Of a stretch of 64,000 nt of DNA, positions 1-12,700 are shown in pieces. The position numbers were made by a program, and so were the translations under genes. Numbering within the stretch: position 1 is the stretch's first letter; the number at the start of each line of letters is the position of its first letter. The notes below the pieces were generated by a model. The model made no database searches. It worked only from the letters and a program-made list of their open reading frames with translations, and had not been told where the DNA came from. The DNA comes from Amoebophrya sp. A120 (taxonomy: Eukaryota > Sar > Dinophyceae > Syndiniales > Amoebophryaceae), in assembly GCA_905178155.1 (NCBI GenBank), contig CAJINV010000001.1, positions 5,832,750 through 5,896,749 of the forward strand, written 5' to 3'.

Positions 1-1981
1 GACGAAGGTGCTGCGCCACCAGAACGTTGTGGGATGGGAGGCCTCGCCGTCGGTCATCTACGGCTTCATTTCGGAGCACCTTCGGAATTCCGACGAGAGC
101 CTTTTGCGGGAGGCCACCACGGCCTGGGAGCACGCCCGGACCTTCCTGAACAGCTTGCGGACAAATGCCGCGATGAAGCACATCCCGGACTTTTCGTGGA
201 AAGCCAACCGGCTGCTCCGGGCGCAGTCCCCGCTGCTGTTCGCGTCGGACGTCTTGCTGGTGATGAAGTACGACGAGATTGTGATGCCCGTGTTGCACAC
301 GCTTGATGAGTCCCCCATGTACGACGCTCGGCGCGAGGCTCACATTCTGCGCCGGGTCCTGCAGGACGCCGCGTTTCACGAGGGGGAGAGCCTGGTGTGG
401 GAGCGGGCGCGCTTGGCGAAGGATTACAACCAGGTCCCGGTGGAGTACCAGAGCGACCCGCGCGTGATCGCGCACTTCCTGATGAACGGCGAGCGGTGCA
501 TGCCAGACGTGGCGGCGGTGGGGAACGACTACAAGCTGCTGTCGCAAGACAACCCCTATCTGTTGGAGCTCGCGCGGACCCACATGTTCAGTCCGTACCA
601 CAAACTCGACCCAACCACGGGCGACTACCCGAAGGCCGACCCGCAGACCCTGTCGCGGCACCTGAAGGCCCTCGGCCCGCTGACTGATCCGGGCGGCGCG
701 GAGTTCGCCGCCATGTACACCCCGATGGCGCTGCAGCACCTGGACGCGAAGAGCATGTCCAGCGACGACATTCGGTCCGTGTTCGCGGCCGTGCTGTTGC
801 AGCACCGCGTGCCGGCGGTGATGCAGTTTGCGCCCCCAGAGCTGCGGTCGGACCCGGTTTTCTTTCTGCAGATGGTGCACGCCGGCGTGCCCGGCCGCAC
901 CAGCCTCCCCTTCGCCACCATTCCCGCCGACCACCCGGAGCCGGAAAGGCTGTACGAGTTGGCGCGAGAAGTGATGAAGCACGACGCGAAAAGTCTCGAC
1001 GCCATCCTGCCGTGGCTGCTGAAACTGGGCGCCGCCGACAAGAAGGCCGGGATGGCGCTGCTGCGCGAGGTGTTCGAGCTGGCCATCCGCGAGAACTGCC
1101 GCGCCTACATGCTAGCGCCCATGCACTTGAAGAGCGACGTGGACTTTCTGCGCAGCGCGTTGACCAGCTGCGACCCGGACCAGAGCATCGCGGAGAAGAT
1201 CCCGCATGACGTGATTCTGAAGAACCCGGAGATTCTCTCCCTCGCAATGGACACCACGCCGGCGCTGACGCAGTACAACCAGCTCAGCGAGCAGCTGAAG
1301 AACGGGGCGGTTATCATGGAGCGGGCGATCGCGCGGTTCGATCCCGCGGCGCAGCCACCCTTGGCGCCCGCAGCGCAGATCATTTGGGAAAGACGGCTCG
1401 TGACCGACTACGTGCTGGGCACCTACGACAAGCAGGCCGCGCACACCCCGGAAAGCAATCAGAAGGTTCGCAGTCTCCTGCTCGCGGCGGTGCAAAAGCA
1501 GCTGATCTCCTACTGCAGCGTGCCCACGACGTTGCCCTCGGACGGGTTCGTTTTGAAGGACGCCGCGTTTCTGGAGGAGGCAATCAAGGGCGGCGCGTCG
1601 TTCAAAAACTGCTTCCTGTCCAAGGAGGAGATCGGGTCCAACCCTGGTCCCCTGCTCATCCGCATGCTGCGTCGCAGCTCGTACTACGGGGCCGACGTGG
1701 ACGACATTGTGAAGTCCTTCACGAAACACGACCTGCTGCTCCCGCTAATCTTCTTCGAGGAGGAGGAAGCTAGCAGCCTCAACCACGAACACGACGACCA
1801 CGAGGAGGAGGGGGAGCACCGCGCGGCGTACTTTAAAAACATGGACTCATCGGCTTCGTCTTTCCTTTCCAGTGCTAGTGCAGCAAGAACCGCGGCCACT
1901 GATGTCGACGAGAAGCAGCAGTTGGAGGCCCCTGTTGTCGAAGCGGAGAAGCAAGAGGTAAGGAAAATTAAAATCAGATAG
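1..1981 (+). CDS. DUF4116-like repeat protein, 5' exon block (partial at window start)
   Basis: The frame is open to the first base of the window, so the true start lies upstream; the GTG at 8 is not a credible start. About 650 residues are visible. They are helical and leucine-rich, with recurring segments of the type 'P-x-E-L-R-S-D-P-x-F-x-L-x-x-V' (near 835-880, 1120-1150 and 1205-1240) that resemble degenerate DUF4116 repeats. The C-terminal 70 residues are acidic and low-complexity. A strong splice donor (AGAG|GTAAGG) lies at 1958, just before the stop at 1979-1981. A phase-compatible acceptor (CATAG) ends at 2169, so this block is probably spliced to the DUF4116 gene that follows and the stop at 1979 is intronic. 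If not spliced, it is a separate gene ending ...KIKIR. Function unknown; DUF4116 proteins are common in protists but uncharacterised. Confidence 0.65.
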   Translation, partial: TKVLRHQNVVGWEASPSVIYGFISEHLRNSDESLLREATTAWEHARTFLNSLRTNAAMKHIPDFSWKANRLLRAQSPLLFASDVLLVMKYDEIVMPVLHTLDESPMYDARREAHILRRVLQDAAFHEGESLVWERARLAKDYNQVPVEYQSDPRVIAHFLMNGERCMPDVAAVGNDYKLLSQDNPYLLELARTHMFSPYHKLDPTTGDYPKADPQTLSRHLKALGPLTDPGGAEFAAMYTPMALQHLDAKSMSSDDIRSVFAAVLLQHRVPAVMQFAPPELRSDPVFFLQMVHAGVPGRTSLPFATIPADHPEPERLYELAREVMKHDAKSLDAILPWLLKLGAADKKAGMALLREVFELAIRENCRAYMLAPMHLKSDVDFLRSALTSCDPDQSIAEKIPHDVILKNPEILSLAMDTTPALTQYNQLSEQLKNGAVIMERAIARFDPAAQPPLAPAAQIIWERRLVTDYVLGTYDKQAAHTPESNQKVRSLLLAAVQKQLISYCSVPTTLPSDGFVLKDAAFLEEAIKGGASFKNCFLSKEEIGSNPGPLLIRMLRRSSYYGADVDDIVKSFTKHDLLLPLIFFEEEEASSLNHEHDDHEEEGEHRAAYFKNMDSSASSFLSSASAARTAATDVDEKQQLEAPVVEAEKQEVRKIKIR

Positions 1982-2169
1982 TTTATTGCAAAATTTGTGT
2001 TCGCGGCCCTAAGTAGCTCCAGCTTTTTCGTCTCCATCAAGGGTTACAGACGGTGTCTCGCATGTAAGTATGTTTGTATCGTTTTCATGAGGTCGTACCT
2101 CCATGAAGATCTTCTCTTTGTTGATCGTAACGACCATAGCAAGACCCAGTATTGACAAAACAATCATAG

Positions 2170-5100
2170 AAACAACAGCCTGTCATGGCGGCGCCGGTTC
2201 GTAGCTCGCCTTCTTTGCGCGGAACGCTGCACGCGCAACAGAAGCTGCAGCAGCAGCAGCAACAGCAGTCGTTTGTGCAGGTGCAGCAGGCGTCGACACC
2301 GCCCACAGAAAAGGGGACTGGGGACGAGAAGCAGAACGCTTCTCAAGGAGTAGAAGCTCTGCCCCTTGTAACAAATGGTCAGAATGATGTCCACTTTCCC
2401 GTTTTCAAGCCGGGCCAACCCAACTGGGAGTTCCTGAGCGAGCTGGTGGACGCCTCGCCCCGCACGATAGTTGTACTCTCCAACGAGAATGTACTGCCCA
2501 AGTCGCTCCGCTGCAGCACTCGCTTCATGATGATGATGTTCGTCGACGCGCTACCGGACATCGCAGAATTGCCGGAGGACATGCATCAAATGGTAAGTGC
2601 TCAGAACTCGTTCCAAGGTTCAGCGTTTTTTTTTGTGATGAACTAGGATAAGTAGAAAGAGAGTATCTATAGTGGACTAGAAACCGACGAAGAAGTAACA
2701 GTGGAGAGCAAGCAACGGAAATCAAAACCGCGATGAAGAGCAAAATATCACCGAGATGAAATAAGTAAATTCTAAGTATACCAAATCAAATCTATCAGAT
2801 GAAGAAGTGGCTGGTCGGCACACGGGAGCTCTGTCCGGAAATGGCGGCGGATGATCAGTTTATTGTTGAGGTGATCCAGAGCACCAGTCTTCGCAGCCTG
2901 AACCAGGGCGTGATTTTGAACCTGTTCTTCGACCACTCCAAAACGATGACGGAGCGTGTGAAGCGCGCACTGATATTGGTGAACAAAGGCTTCCTGATGC
3001 TGGACCGGTATGTAAAGGACTCGAACGCGGAGAACCGGGACAAGCCGGACGAGGAGGCGGACTCCAGTCAGGATGTGGCTTATGGAGTGTCAGAATCGAA
3101 ATCGACAAAATCGAAAAATTTGCGATGCATAAAATGCAGGGCACGTAAGGCCTGTATTGGGGAGCAGGCAAATGAGACCGATCACAAGCCTGGTTAGGGG
3201 TATGCAATGCGCTGCCTGATTAGCATGACAGAAGCAGTCTTCTTTGCCCGAACAGCATGACAGACTGGATTTGGGTGCTCCCGAAATTTGTCATGCGCCA
3301 CTCGGAAACTGGGGCTCCAACTGGTGCCGATTTTGTGCATCACAAGTTTTTCGATTTTGTCAATTTCGACTCTGACACCTCCATATGGCCGACATGCTGA
3401 CCGCCTCGCCGCACAAAAGCACGGCGCTGGGCCGGCTGTTTACCACCACCATCAGCGCGGCCATGGAGCGCGTCAAGTTCCGCAAGGAGCGCTACTGGCT
3501 GAAATCGCTGTTTAAGCGAAACATACCCATTTCCGCGAGCACGATTGCGAAGTGGGAGGCCAGTATGCCTGCGCCCGAGGACGCGCAGGAAGCCTTGCTC
3601 CAGTACGACATCGCGCGTTGTGCCGTTGCGGACGCCGCGCAGAACTACCACCAGCTGGGGTCCACTCTGAAGCGCGACAAGCGCATCTTGACCCGGGCCG
3701 TCCGCTTCGACTACGACTTCTACGAACAGAGCGACCCGAATTTCAAGAGCACCCTGGCGTCCGCCCCCTGGAACCTGCGGGACGACTTGGAGATCTTGGA
3801 GCACGCGCTGGCGACCAACGGGCTCGCGCTCCGGTACGCTTTTCCCGAGGAGGCCCTCATCGTGGGCAGCGGACCCCTGCACGACGACGGCGCGGTGGAA
3901 GAGTCGGACAGCGAGGAGGGTCCTCTTCCGAGCGATCACCCACTTCGTGCTCATCAATATCACCCGCACGAAATCCTTCCTGCCGAGCTTCTCCATCAAC
4001 ACGACACGGAGGTTGAAAATAAACCCATGGATCGACCCCCACGGTACCCGGGAGCAAAGCCGCCCGCAGCTTCGCTGCTGCAGCTGCGGCAAGCCGCGTC
4101 AAATGTGGGGTATTTGAACCAGGGCTACCTTCCGGACGAGCTGTATTTAACCGCCTGCGCGGAGAACGGACTCGCGCTGGCGTACGTCCCCCTGGCGGTG
4201 CGGCTGCGCAACCCCGGGGAAGCACCCGGACTGCTGATGATCGCGGTCGAAGAGGACGGTATGGCGCTGCGGTACGTTCCGTCGGCGCTGCGCACCTGGG
4301 AACTGTTGGACGCAGCGGTGAGGGAAAACGGGCTGGCCGTCCAGTTCGCCACCGCGGAGCACGTGTTCGACGTCTCGCGGTACAAGACGCTGATGATGCA
4401 GGCCTGCGGCCAGCGCGGAACGGCGCTGGAGTTCGCGGGCGCCGATAACCTCCGGGATATGGAACTGATTCTGGAGTGCGTGCGGAACGACGGCATGGCG
4501 TTGCAGTTCGTGCCGGTGGACTTGCGCACGGAGGAGGTGAACAAGGCCGCGCTGCAGTCGGAGGGGCGCGCGATCCGCTTCGTGCAGCCCAAGCAGGACC
4601 GGCAGCGCACCGACTACATCCGGCTGGCGGCGGTCACGTTCCGCGGAGCGCTGTGCTACGGGTCCTGGCACGACCGCCAGGACGTGGAGCTGATCGGGCA
4701 AATCGCGGCGGCGGTGGACAAGGTGCGCGCCCGGGGCGGCGGCGTCTACAACGAGCGGCTCGCCAAGGACAACGACATGGGCGGCGGGTTCCGCGCCGAG
4801 CACGACTCGCTGCTCAAATGCGTCCCGCCGCCGCTGCGGTACGACGACGCGCTGCTGGACAAGCTGCTGGTGTCCGATAGCAAGAACACGCTGCTGGAGT
4901 TCTTCTACAACGGCGACGGCAAGTTCATGAGCACCATGCCCCGGGCGCCAATGCCAGGCTCCAGCACAACCTTCAGCATTCTGCCGCGCGGCATGCTTAC
5001 GGCCGAGCGCGTGCTCATGGCCCTGCAGCAGGACGGCTTTGCGCTCAGCGTGCTGCGCATCACCAAGCACGTGTGGAAGTGGGATTTTGCGCGCACCGCA

Positions 5101-5664
5101 GTGATGCGCGACGGCATTTCGCTGGGCATGGTTTCGCACCCGCTGCGCGACGAGCTGGACATCGTGCTCGCGGCGTGTGAGAACGACGGCACGGCCATCA
5201 AGTACGCGTCGGAACGGCTGCAGACGAACCCGATCGTGCGCTACGAATGCCTGCACAAGGACTTGAAAGCGCGGGAAAAATTTATCGAGGGCAGCCGGCA
5301 CCCCTCGCATCTGTCGGGAAACATGGACCTGGCGGGCTTCGAACTGATGGCCGCGCCGGCCACCATTCAGGACGACGACAAGATCAACAAGTTGCAGAAA
5401 TTGGCCATTGGCGCGGCGCCCATGCTTTCTCGCTTCATGAACCGCGAGGTGAGGGGTGCGCTCTGGGATCGCCGAAGGGATCCGGAGTACGCCTTGTCGC
5501 CGGAGATTGGTATGTTCTTGAGCGAGGCGGAGGACAACGCCCACGCGATCGATTTCTCCCTCGCGGTCGATCGGCCGCTGTTCTCGCCCAGTCAGTGGCA
5601 CTGGACCGACGGCCACGAAAACGACAATAAATTTGAGCAAATCGACGACCTGCTGCACCGATGA
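2170..5664 (+). CDS. DUF4116 repeat protein (three exons; probably continues the upstream block)
   Basis: Predicted exons are 2170-2592 (first ATG 2185), 2799-3080 and 3391-5664. The first junction is a GT-AG intron (GTAAGT at 2593, CAG ending 2798, phase 0). The second is an introner (see 3081-3385) whose removal with one 5-bp repeat copy gives an in-frame D-V-A-D-M-L junction. The N-terminus is glutamine-rich (poly-Q near 2250-2290). The third exon carries at least six clear DUF4116-type units of the form 'x-A-x-x-x-x-G-x-A-L-x-Y/F-A/V-P/S', for example near 3800-3850, 4140-4200, 4220-4290, 4310-4370, 4470-4520 and 5020-5230. An acidic/proline linker (about 3890-4090) separates the first unit from the rest. 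Taken with the upstream block the protein would exceed 1,640 residues. Molecular function is unknown; repeat helices of this kind suggest a binding scaffold, which is inference. Confidence 0.75.
3081..3385 (+). mobile_element. Introner 1 (non-canonical intron in the DUF4116 gene)
   Basis: Inverted termini of about 48 bp: the left end starts TATGGAGTGTCAG and the right end is its imperfect complement ending CTCCATA. The 5-bp flanks are TGGCT (3076-3080) and TGGCC (3386-3390). No GT-AG pair gives an in-frame junction. Removing the element plus one flank (310 bp) restores the frame. The interior holds several TGTCATGC/GCATGACA motifs, which recur in the other introners. Confidence 0.8.
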
Positions 5665-6747
5665 GCGTCACGCGGTGCGGGCGAGGACTCCGCATACTCA
5701 AATTAAGAACCGCAGGCAGCGTTTGCGTTTGCGAATGTAAATGTGGACATGCAGGGAATGATATCCCTCAATCTAAGGCAAAGTTGAAAATTAGCAACGT
5801 ACTAACTTTGTCTAAAAAAAGTATAATTCAGTAAAAACAGAGTTCGTTGTATACGCGTTTTTGTTTCACCTTGCTCAACTTTCGCATCTGTATGATTTTA
5901 TGAAGTAGAAGCTGTAGTGCTGTCGGTCACCCGCTGACCTGGCCGGATTGATAGAGAGATGGAGCTTGTACAACAAGCCAACAGCCACCTCAATAACAAT
6001 AACGGGCTGCTCTACAACAGCTACCAGTGTTTCCTAGAAAATTTGAGTCTTATTTATTCTTTGCACCTTTTCGAAATGCTTTCACTGTGCACAATCAAGT
6101 TGAAAAAATGTACCCCTGTACAAACCGTACCTAAGTGAAGATGAAACTGACTAAATTTGTGCGGTGGTCGATAGTCTTTGCACTTCCTCTACCTCGAAAT
6201 AGATTGACTCAAGAAAGACGTATGAATCGAATGGTGTGGAGAGCGATGAAAACGAGGATAGGAAATGTTGCATTTTCCCGTGGAGGTTCGGCATGGAGTT
6301 CGTTCCATTCACGATCTGCATAACGAAGTTGCATGTGTTTCGCGACAAGCTTCTTGCACTCGCACGCCTTCGTTTTTTTGAATTACATCGCTATTCGTCG
6401 GAGCTGGCCCTCCTCGGAAGTAGGGAACTCGCAACATACTGGCATCGTTGATCGCAGTCGGATAGGTGCCCATCAATTTCGTTCGGCTCCAGGCGGTAAG
6501 GGCGTACTTGAATTAGAATCATCTTTCAAGAGCGCCTACTACAACTATCCTGGGTGCGAAAATCACATGTAGGAATAACGAGCGCGGGTAAATGTAGGTT
6601 TTTTTGCAAACGAGCGGAAGGTAACAAGTTCACACGACGGCATCCTGTAAAGTGAGTGAGGCCCGGACCTGCGTTGTTTGGTCGTCACTCTTGTTTGCAA
6701 GCAGTTTCGGTTTGTAACCGACGGAAACTGCGCAACGAGCTTCCGCC
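5665..6747. other. Intergenic, AT-rich
   Basis: Between the DUF4116 stop and the ATG at 6748. Short open frames are present but none has coding-like composition. I see no RNA gene or repeat. It presumably holds the 3' UTR of one gene and the 5' leader of the next. Confidence 0.5.
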
Positions 6748-9700
6748 ATGCCCGCGTCCAAAGCGTCCACATCCCTCGGGAGTTCTTCCACTGCTCTCAA
6801 TGCAGGTAAAAACGAGTTGCCGGCGCGGTACAACGACAGTAAGAATGTGCTTTCAACAGCGGGAGACCACGCCGAGCAGGTATCCAATGAAGAGGAGTTT
6901 AGCCAAAGTGCGGAGAAGCTGGCCAAGGCGCTGCCAGACAACTTTGGGGATGTGGTCCACCGAAAGCCCAAGAAACAACCAGCGGGGACGAGTAGTGCAG
7001 TAGCTCATTCATCGTCCAAACCCAAAGCAAAAACTACATCTGTACAAGAAAGCACTTACTACAACGGGTCGCGTTACAACAGCAACAAGTGGCCTTTCCC
7101 GCGACCCGTCTCCGACCGCTTGAGTTTCGTGAAGGAGGTGCTGCAAGTTCACGTGAAGGACCCCGTGCTGCGGAAATGGCTGGTAGACGAGGTCGTGGAG
7201 TATTCCCTGAAAATTAACCATCCCCATCCAATTTGTCATGCAAAACATGTAGTAAAATCTGTGTCTGTCATGCAAAAAGTGGATGGGGATGGTTAATTTT
7301 CAGGGGATATGGAGGTGTTCCGGACGAAGGTAAAGTCTGATCAGCAACGGGAAATGTGGAAGATGCTGAAAGACCAGCTCGACGAGCTGAACCTCGAGTT
7401 GCAGAAGCAGCTGAAAACGGCGTTCCCGGAGTGGTACCTCACCCGCGCAAAAATTCAAGTAATGATGGAGGAGGAAACGAAGTGCCGTATCCTGAGTAAA
7501 AACGTACCCACACCAGAGTTGTAATGCAGATTTGCAAAGACAGGAAGACTTGTAATGCGCATCCCCATGAGAGCCATTTCCAATCGTGTTTTGGAATTTG
7601 TGATGCTGTGAACAGGATGACCAGCTGGATTTGTGATGCGGCTGCACTTGCTAACCTGCACTACTCTGCAGAGTGTAACTTGTCATGCGTGACTCGCATC
7701 GGTCCATTTTGGCTCAAGCCATTTTGGCTCAAGACTTTGTCTTGTTGCCTGAGATCCAACAACGTAGAACAGGGGGAGCTATGCCGTAGAGTAGGATCTT
7801 CATTAATCTCTTCAGCTGCTGTTAAACCACCACTGATGCCACGTCGGTATCTCCCCCGACTCCCTGAAGCGGAGTTTCGAAAAGCCTGTAGATAAACACC
7901 CGAACGTGGCGGGTCCTCTGTGCCCCCTTTTACAGTAGTTTTAGCCAGAGCATCGGCACCCCGAGTGACCATGCGCACAAAGAACAACTAACATGTCCAC
8001 TCCACCGACAAACCGCACTGACACGGAGCCGCCGTGTACCGTCCTACATACTCTCCGAGGCACAGTAAATAGCATAGGAAAGCAAACCTCCACTCCCGGA
8101 GAGTCCGCCCCGCCGCTCCGCTGCGAGGCGAAGGAACGGCAGTCGATGTGACCGAAGGTAATCGGCGGGCCTCCTGATCCGCGCATGCTATGGTCCCGAA
8201 TAGACCAAAAACTGGACCTAAGCATCATGAAGCACGACCCAGCCAGGTAGGAGCCAGGCTTCCAGTGGTGGCGCAATCAATAAGCTGGTCGAGACGCAAG
8301 CGAATCCGCTCGTGTAGTGCAACGTCAGCAAGCCGCGGAGGCCCCTGCGCTGCGAGCTCAATGGACAGCGGCATCAAAGTGGAAGACGCCCGGTCGTCTA
8401 CCGGGCCTCCAGTTCCGCGCATGGTATGGCGCCGATCGGGCCGCGACGTCGGAGTATCGGTGCGCGTCGTGCAACGTCAGGGAGGACCCGGTGCTACGAC
8501 TAGGCACCGGACGGAGACGTGGCGAAAGACAAGCGATTCTCGTCCTTGCGGCAAAACGTCACAAACACATCGGTGGGCAGCGACTAACGCCGAAACAAAC
8601 TTGTCGTTTGCCCGCCCTGTCTGTAAAACCCATGGGCTGGGCCTTGGGACGGGTCTGGTTCGTCAGTGCCATCGGGTGAGCTCGTTGCGACGTTGGTCAG
8701 GCGGAGCTCGTTGCGCTTCGCCCGGGTGCTCCAGACCACGTGGACACGGAAGTAGCGGTATATCTCTAGCTATTTGCGATCTCTGGCTCACCTCCCCCTG
8801 CACTTTGTGCGGGCCGCAAACCCATGTTACATGTTTCACTTTGCATGCACTACTTGTGATCTCGTCCAGTTAGTAGATGAAGGACGTCTTAGAGTGTCGC
8901 TGCGTGTGCCGGGGACGGAGCACGTCCGTCCCCGCCGTCTCCCCCAAAAATGAGCCTCAGGGTGGCAGCTACAATTCGATAGCGCCTCAGCTTTTCCCGA
9001 GAATCCGCTCGTGCTGTGCATCGTCACCATTCCCACGACGGGGCCGAGCCCTAATGCGAGCTCCCGGACCAAGCTGCGGCAGACGGGCCGCCCTCTCCTT
9101 CTCTTCCGGCTACAGACATTCTGCTCATACCAGGCGGTCTAGATACGAACATGGGCCCTACGGCTAAACCGGTACCTCGGGGGCCCTCGGGGGTGCCGGT
9201 TAAGAACCCGCGCAGCCGCAGCCCACAAGGGGACCGATGCGGCTCGGAGAGAATCCGCCTCCTCGCCTCGCGCTAGGCAAACGGGCCGTCCAGTGGGGAG
9301 AAAAACGGAAAAGAGCACTACCTGCCGCGGTCGACAGCCTCTTCTCCGACTTGTTCGTCTTCAGACGCGAGGGTACGGCGGTCAGAGCGTAGGAGGAGGC
9401 CCCTCGGGGAGCCGAAAAATCCGGCCTAGGGCCGTGCCTGAGGACGAACAAAGGGTCGCGGGGCCGGTGCGCCCGACGACCAGATCGGGGAGTCCGCTCG
9501 GGTTGGGCATCGGCGGCAAGCCACGACTTCAACGCGAAGGTATTGCAGGATCGAGGGGGTTAAGACACTAGCAGACCCTGAACGGCTAGAGCGGCAGCGA
9601 CGGGTCGCCCTAGCTGACACGTAGCGGCCGGCCGCATCACCACGAACCCCAAAAAGCGCCACTGTTTAACGGTATTTGCTACCTCGGAGTGCTGCAGAAT

Positions 9701-12700
9701 TTGCTGTTTTTCGATGCTCTTGCATGTTTAGTAGCGCTGCGGTAAATTAAAAATTGAAAATTGACGGTGTTTGCAGCCTTAAAAGATGTATAGAAGCCTG
9801 AAAACGATGCCGGCGTGCACTCGGGGGCGGAGCATGTCCGTCCCCGTCGTTGCTTCAAAATAAAATCCCAGGTTGGCGTGGCTGACAGCCTCCTCCCCGG
9901 CATGCTCGCCTTCAAAAACGAGGACACGGCCACGGCGCAAACGTCCTCTTCAGTGGGGCGCAAGCAATGCACATGCACTGACTCCGCCCCTCCATGTCGC
10001 GCAGCAGGACGAGAGCCCGGACATCTCGCCGTTACTGGTGAAGGGGAAAACAATCCACGGAGTAGTCCTGTCCGTGTTAAATCTGGTGCGGTCGGCAGCC
10101 CTGCCTCCCGCCTGTTCGTCTTCAGCCACGAGGGTACGGTGGTCATAGCTCGGAAAAATGCGGCTCGTTAGACGGAAAAATCCGGCGTCAGGTCGAGTCT
10201 GGGGACGAACAAGAGCTGGGAAGCGATAACGTGCCCCCCAAGGGGGAGTTAATAATTAAGCGTCCCCCACCCACGGAATCCGCTCGTATAATGCATCGCC
10301 TGGAGAACCCGCCCCCTCGCGTTGGGTGCCGCCGATACGGTAGTCGTTTCAGCTAATGCAGCGGCTGCGGGGCACGGCAATGGGCCAGTTTGACGGTAAT
10401 TGCTACCTCGGAACGCTGCAGAACTTGCTGTGTTTCGATACTTTTGCATGGTCAGGGACGCGGCTCTAATTTAAAAATTAAAAATTCACCACGTTTTCAG
10501 CAATAATGGATGTTTACAATGCTTGAAATCTATGCCGGTGTCTCGGCGTGTACTCGGGGGCGGAGCATGTCTGTCCCCGCCGTTGCTGTAAAATATAACC
10601 CCAGGTTGAGACGCAGAGCAGGGGTGAGGACCTGCGGCGAAAGTACAATCTTCAGACACGATGGGACTCGGGCCGGAGCGCAGACAGTGATAGAGGACCC
10701 GGCAGCGGCGGCAGCAGCAGCAGCGCGGGACGATGACGACACCACAATGCCGCAACTAGTAGAACCGGCCCCGCCCCGAGCTGGACCCAAGCCGCACCGC
10801 GATCGCCGACCAGAGCCGGGCGTTCGTGCTGGCGCCGGCCCTTATCCCGGCGGGCTCGAGAACAATCCTGAGAAAGGTACATGAGGCGGCGCCGAAGCAC
10901 ATCGCGGCGGCAATTCGCGCGGCGAACGAGCACGAGCTGCTCCTGGAGCTCGGCCCGCACTGCCTCCGCATCATCCAGCGGCCGGCACACGAAGGTGAGC
11001 TAGAAGCAGACCGCACCCGCGCAGCAGGAAAGGCATTGGCGGCCGGTGTGGCGGTGCCCGGTGGGGCAAAGCGGTACAAGGAAGCAGTCCCGCTAGCCAT
11101 CTGGAGGGCAACAGGAAGCAAAGTAGGTCCTCTGGCCGGGACCTATACAAACCACCCGGACTACCGGGACATCCCCTGCAATGCTGCCGTGGTCGACGCC
11201 CTGGCGCTTCGGCAGACAGACCACGCAATTGGACTGGACCCGCGCAACCATAGCAGGCTCGCAGCGGGTACCCTGAAAAACGCGGGCGGATTTGCGGCGA
11301 ACGAGTGGCCGGCGGGGGACCCGGGAGTGAGCAGTGAGGACCCCGACATCCGCAAGTCCGATAACCCCGGCGACCGGGCAGCCGTCAAAGGAAAAGCGTT
11401 GCAGAAGCGGCTGGAGAGGGCGCCGCCCGACACACCGTTCTGGACCGGCGCCGACAAGCCGGCGCTCGGGGAGGGCGGAGAGGAGGCCATGATCTGTGCC
11501 CCGGTGCGAAAAGTCTCCCGCACCAGCATAGCGGCAAACAGACCAACGCCGCACGGCCGGAGCTGCCCAGACTGCGTCGCAGAAGCACAAGAGATGGCGA
11601 AGAACACGATGGAGGGCAACACGCTCGTCCACCCGTACCTGGCCAGTTTTCTAGCCCCAGAACGAGTGCCGCCGGCGGTCGGACCGTACGCGAACTGGTT
11701 CGGCAGTGAAGCGCCGAACCAGGAGAACATGCGCTACCCCGTATACATCCGGACGCCCGAGGTAACAGCGGGAGCATCAGCAGCAACGATATACAAATGC
11801 ACCAAGTGCGACGCGGTAGGACAGATGCCCAGCATGTTGGCGCACGTGGTTGTGTGCCGAGTGGGGCGGCATGGGCGGGTAGGCAGCATGCTGCTCGGCA
11901 AACTGAGCGCCCTGGCGGCGGGGGAGCGGGATGCGGCCACGCACCAAATAACGACGTCAAAGAAACATCACCTGGCGGAACTGCGGCTCCAGTTGGACGA
12001 GCGCCCGCCCCCGCCCGACATCGAGTGGTCCAAAGGACGGCGAATGAAGATCACACTGCTCAACTTGGATGGCGGACTTCTGACCAACTGGCCGCGCCTC
12101 GTGCATGAGATCACAGAAGCCGCCCCGCTGGTGGTCGTCGTCAGCGAAGCAGATCTCCCACAGGACCTCTCCAAAACTGTCAGCGACCTCATATACTTGA
12201 CCCTCCGGGCGCGATATTTTATCTGGAGGGGAACAAGGTCCATGGCCCTGGTGGCGCACTCCCTCCGCCCGGCAGAGCAGGCAAGGTGCACACAGATCCC
12301 GCTGGCCCCGAGTATGGCAGCAATCCTTGTGGCACACGGAGACCTAGCGGGCGAACTAGTGGCGGGATATATCCCTCCAATCACGGGGGCGACGGGCAGA
12401 GACGAAGTGATGGCGCAGCAGCAGGCGGTGCTGAGGTACCTTTCGGACGCCCCCAAGGACGCAGTCGTGGGGATCGCAGGCGACCTGAACATCAGCACGG
12501 GGTCAATAATGCTGGAACGCCCAAGGCCCAACCCGTTCCGTGCGGCCATAGCAGCTGCGGCCGAGGCGCGGGGGATGCAATCTGCCCTCCTGCCCAGCGA
12601 CGTTACCTACCCCGCAGCGGACTCCCAGCCAGATGCGTTGTTTCTCCGGCCGCACAGCCGGGAAACAGAACTGTGGACACAACTGAAGCTTCCAGAATTC

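Noticed and set aside
4147-5658. 503-codon open frame on the minus strand
   Set aside because: Lies exactly opposite the DUF4116 exon; it is a by-product of GC-rich third positions, with R/H/V/L-rich composition and no motifs.
7505-7895. Apparent gene ends and starts inside introner 3 and the LINE 5' end
   Set aside because: The open frames read through introner arms and the insertion boundary; homology to introner 8 shows this is not coding.
10510-10884. Possible LINE ORF1
   Set aside because: Only 124 codons, low-complexity alanine/aspartate runs, no RNA-binding motif, and it overlaps the repeat monomers and the main ORF.
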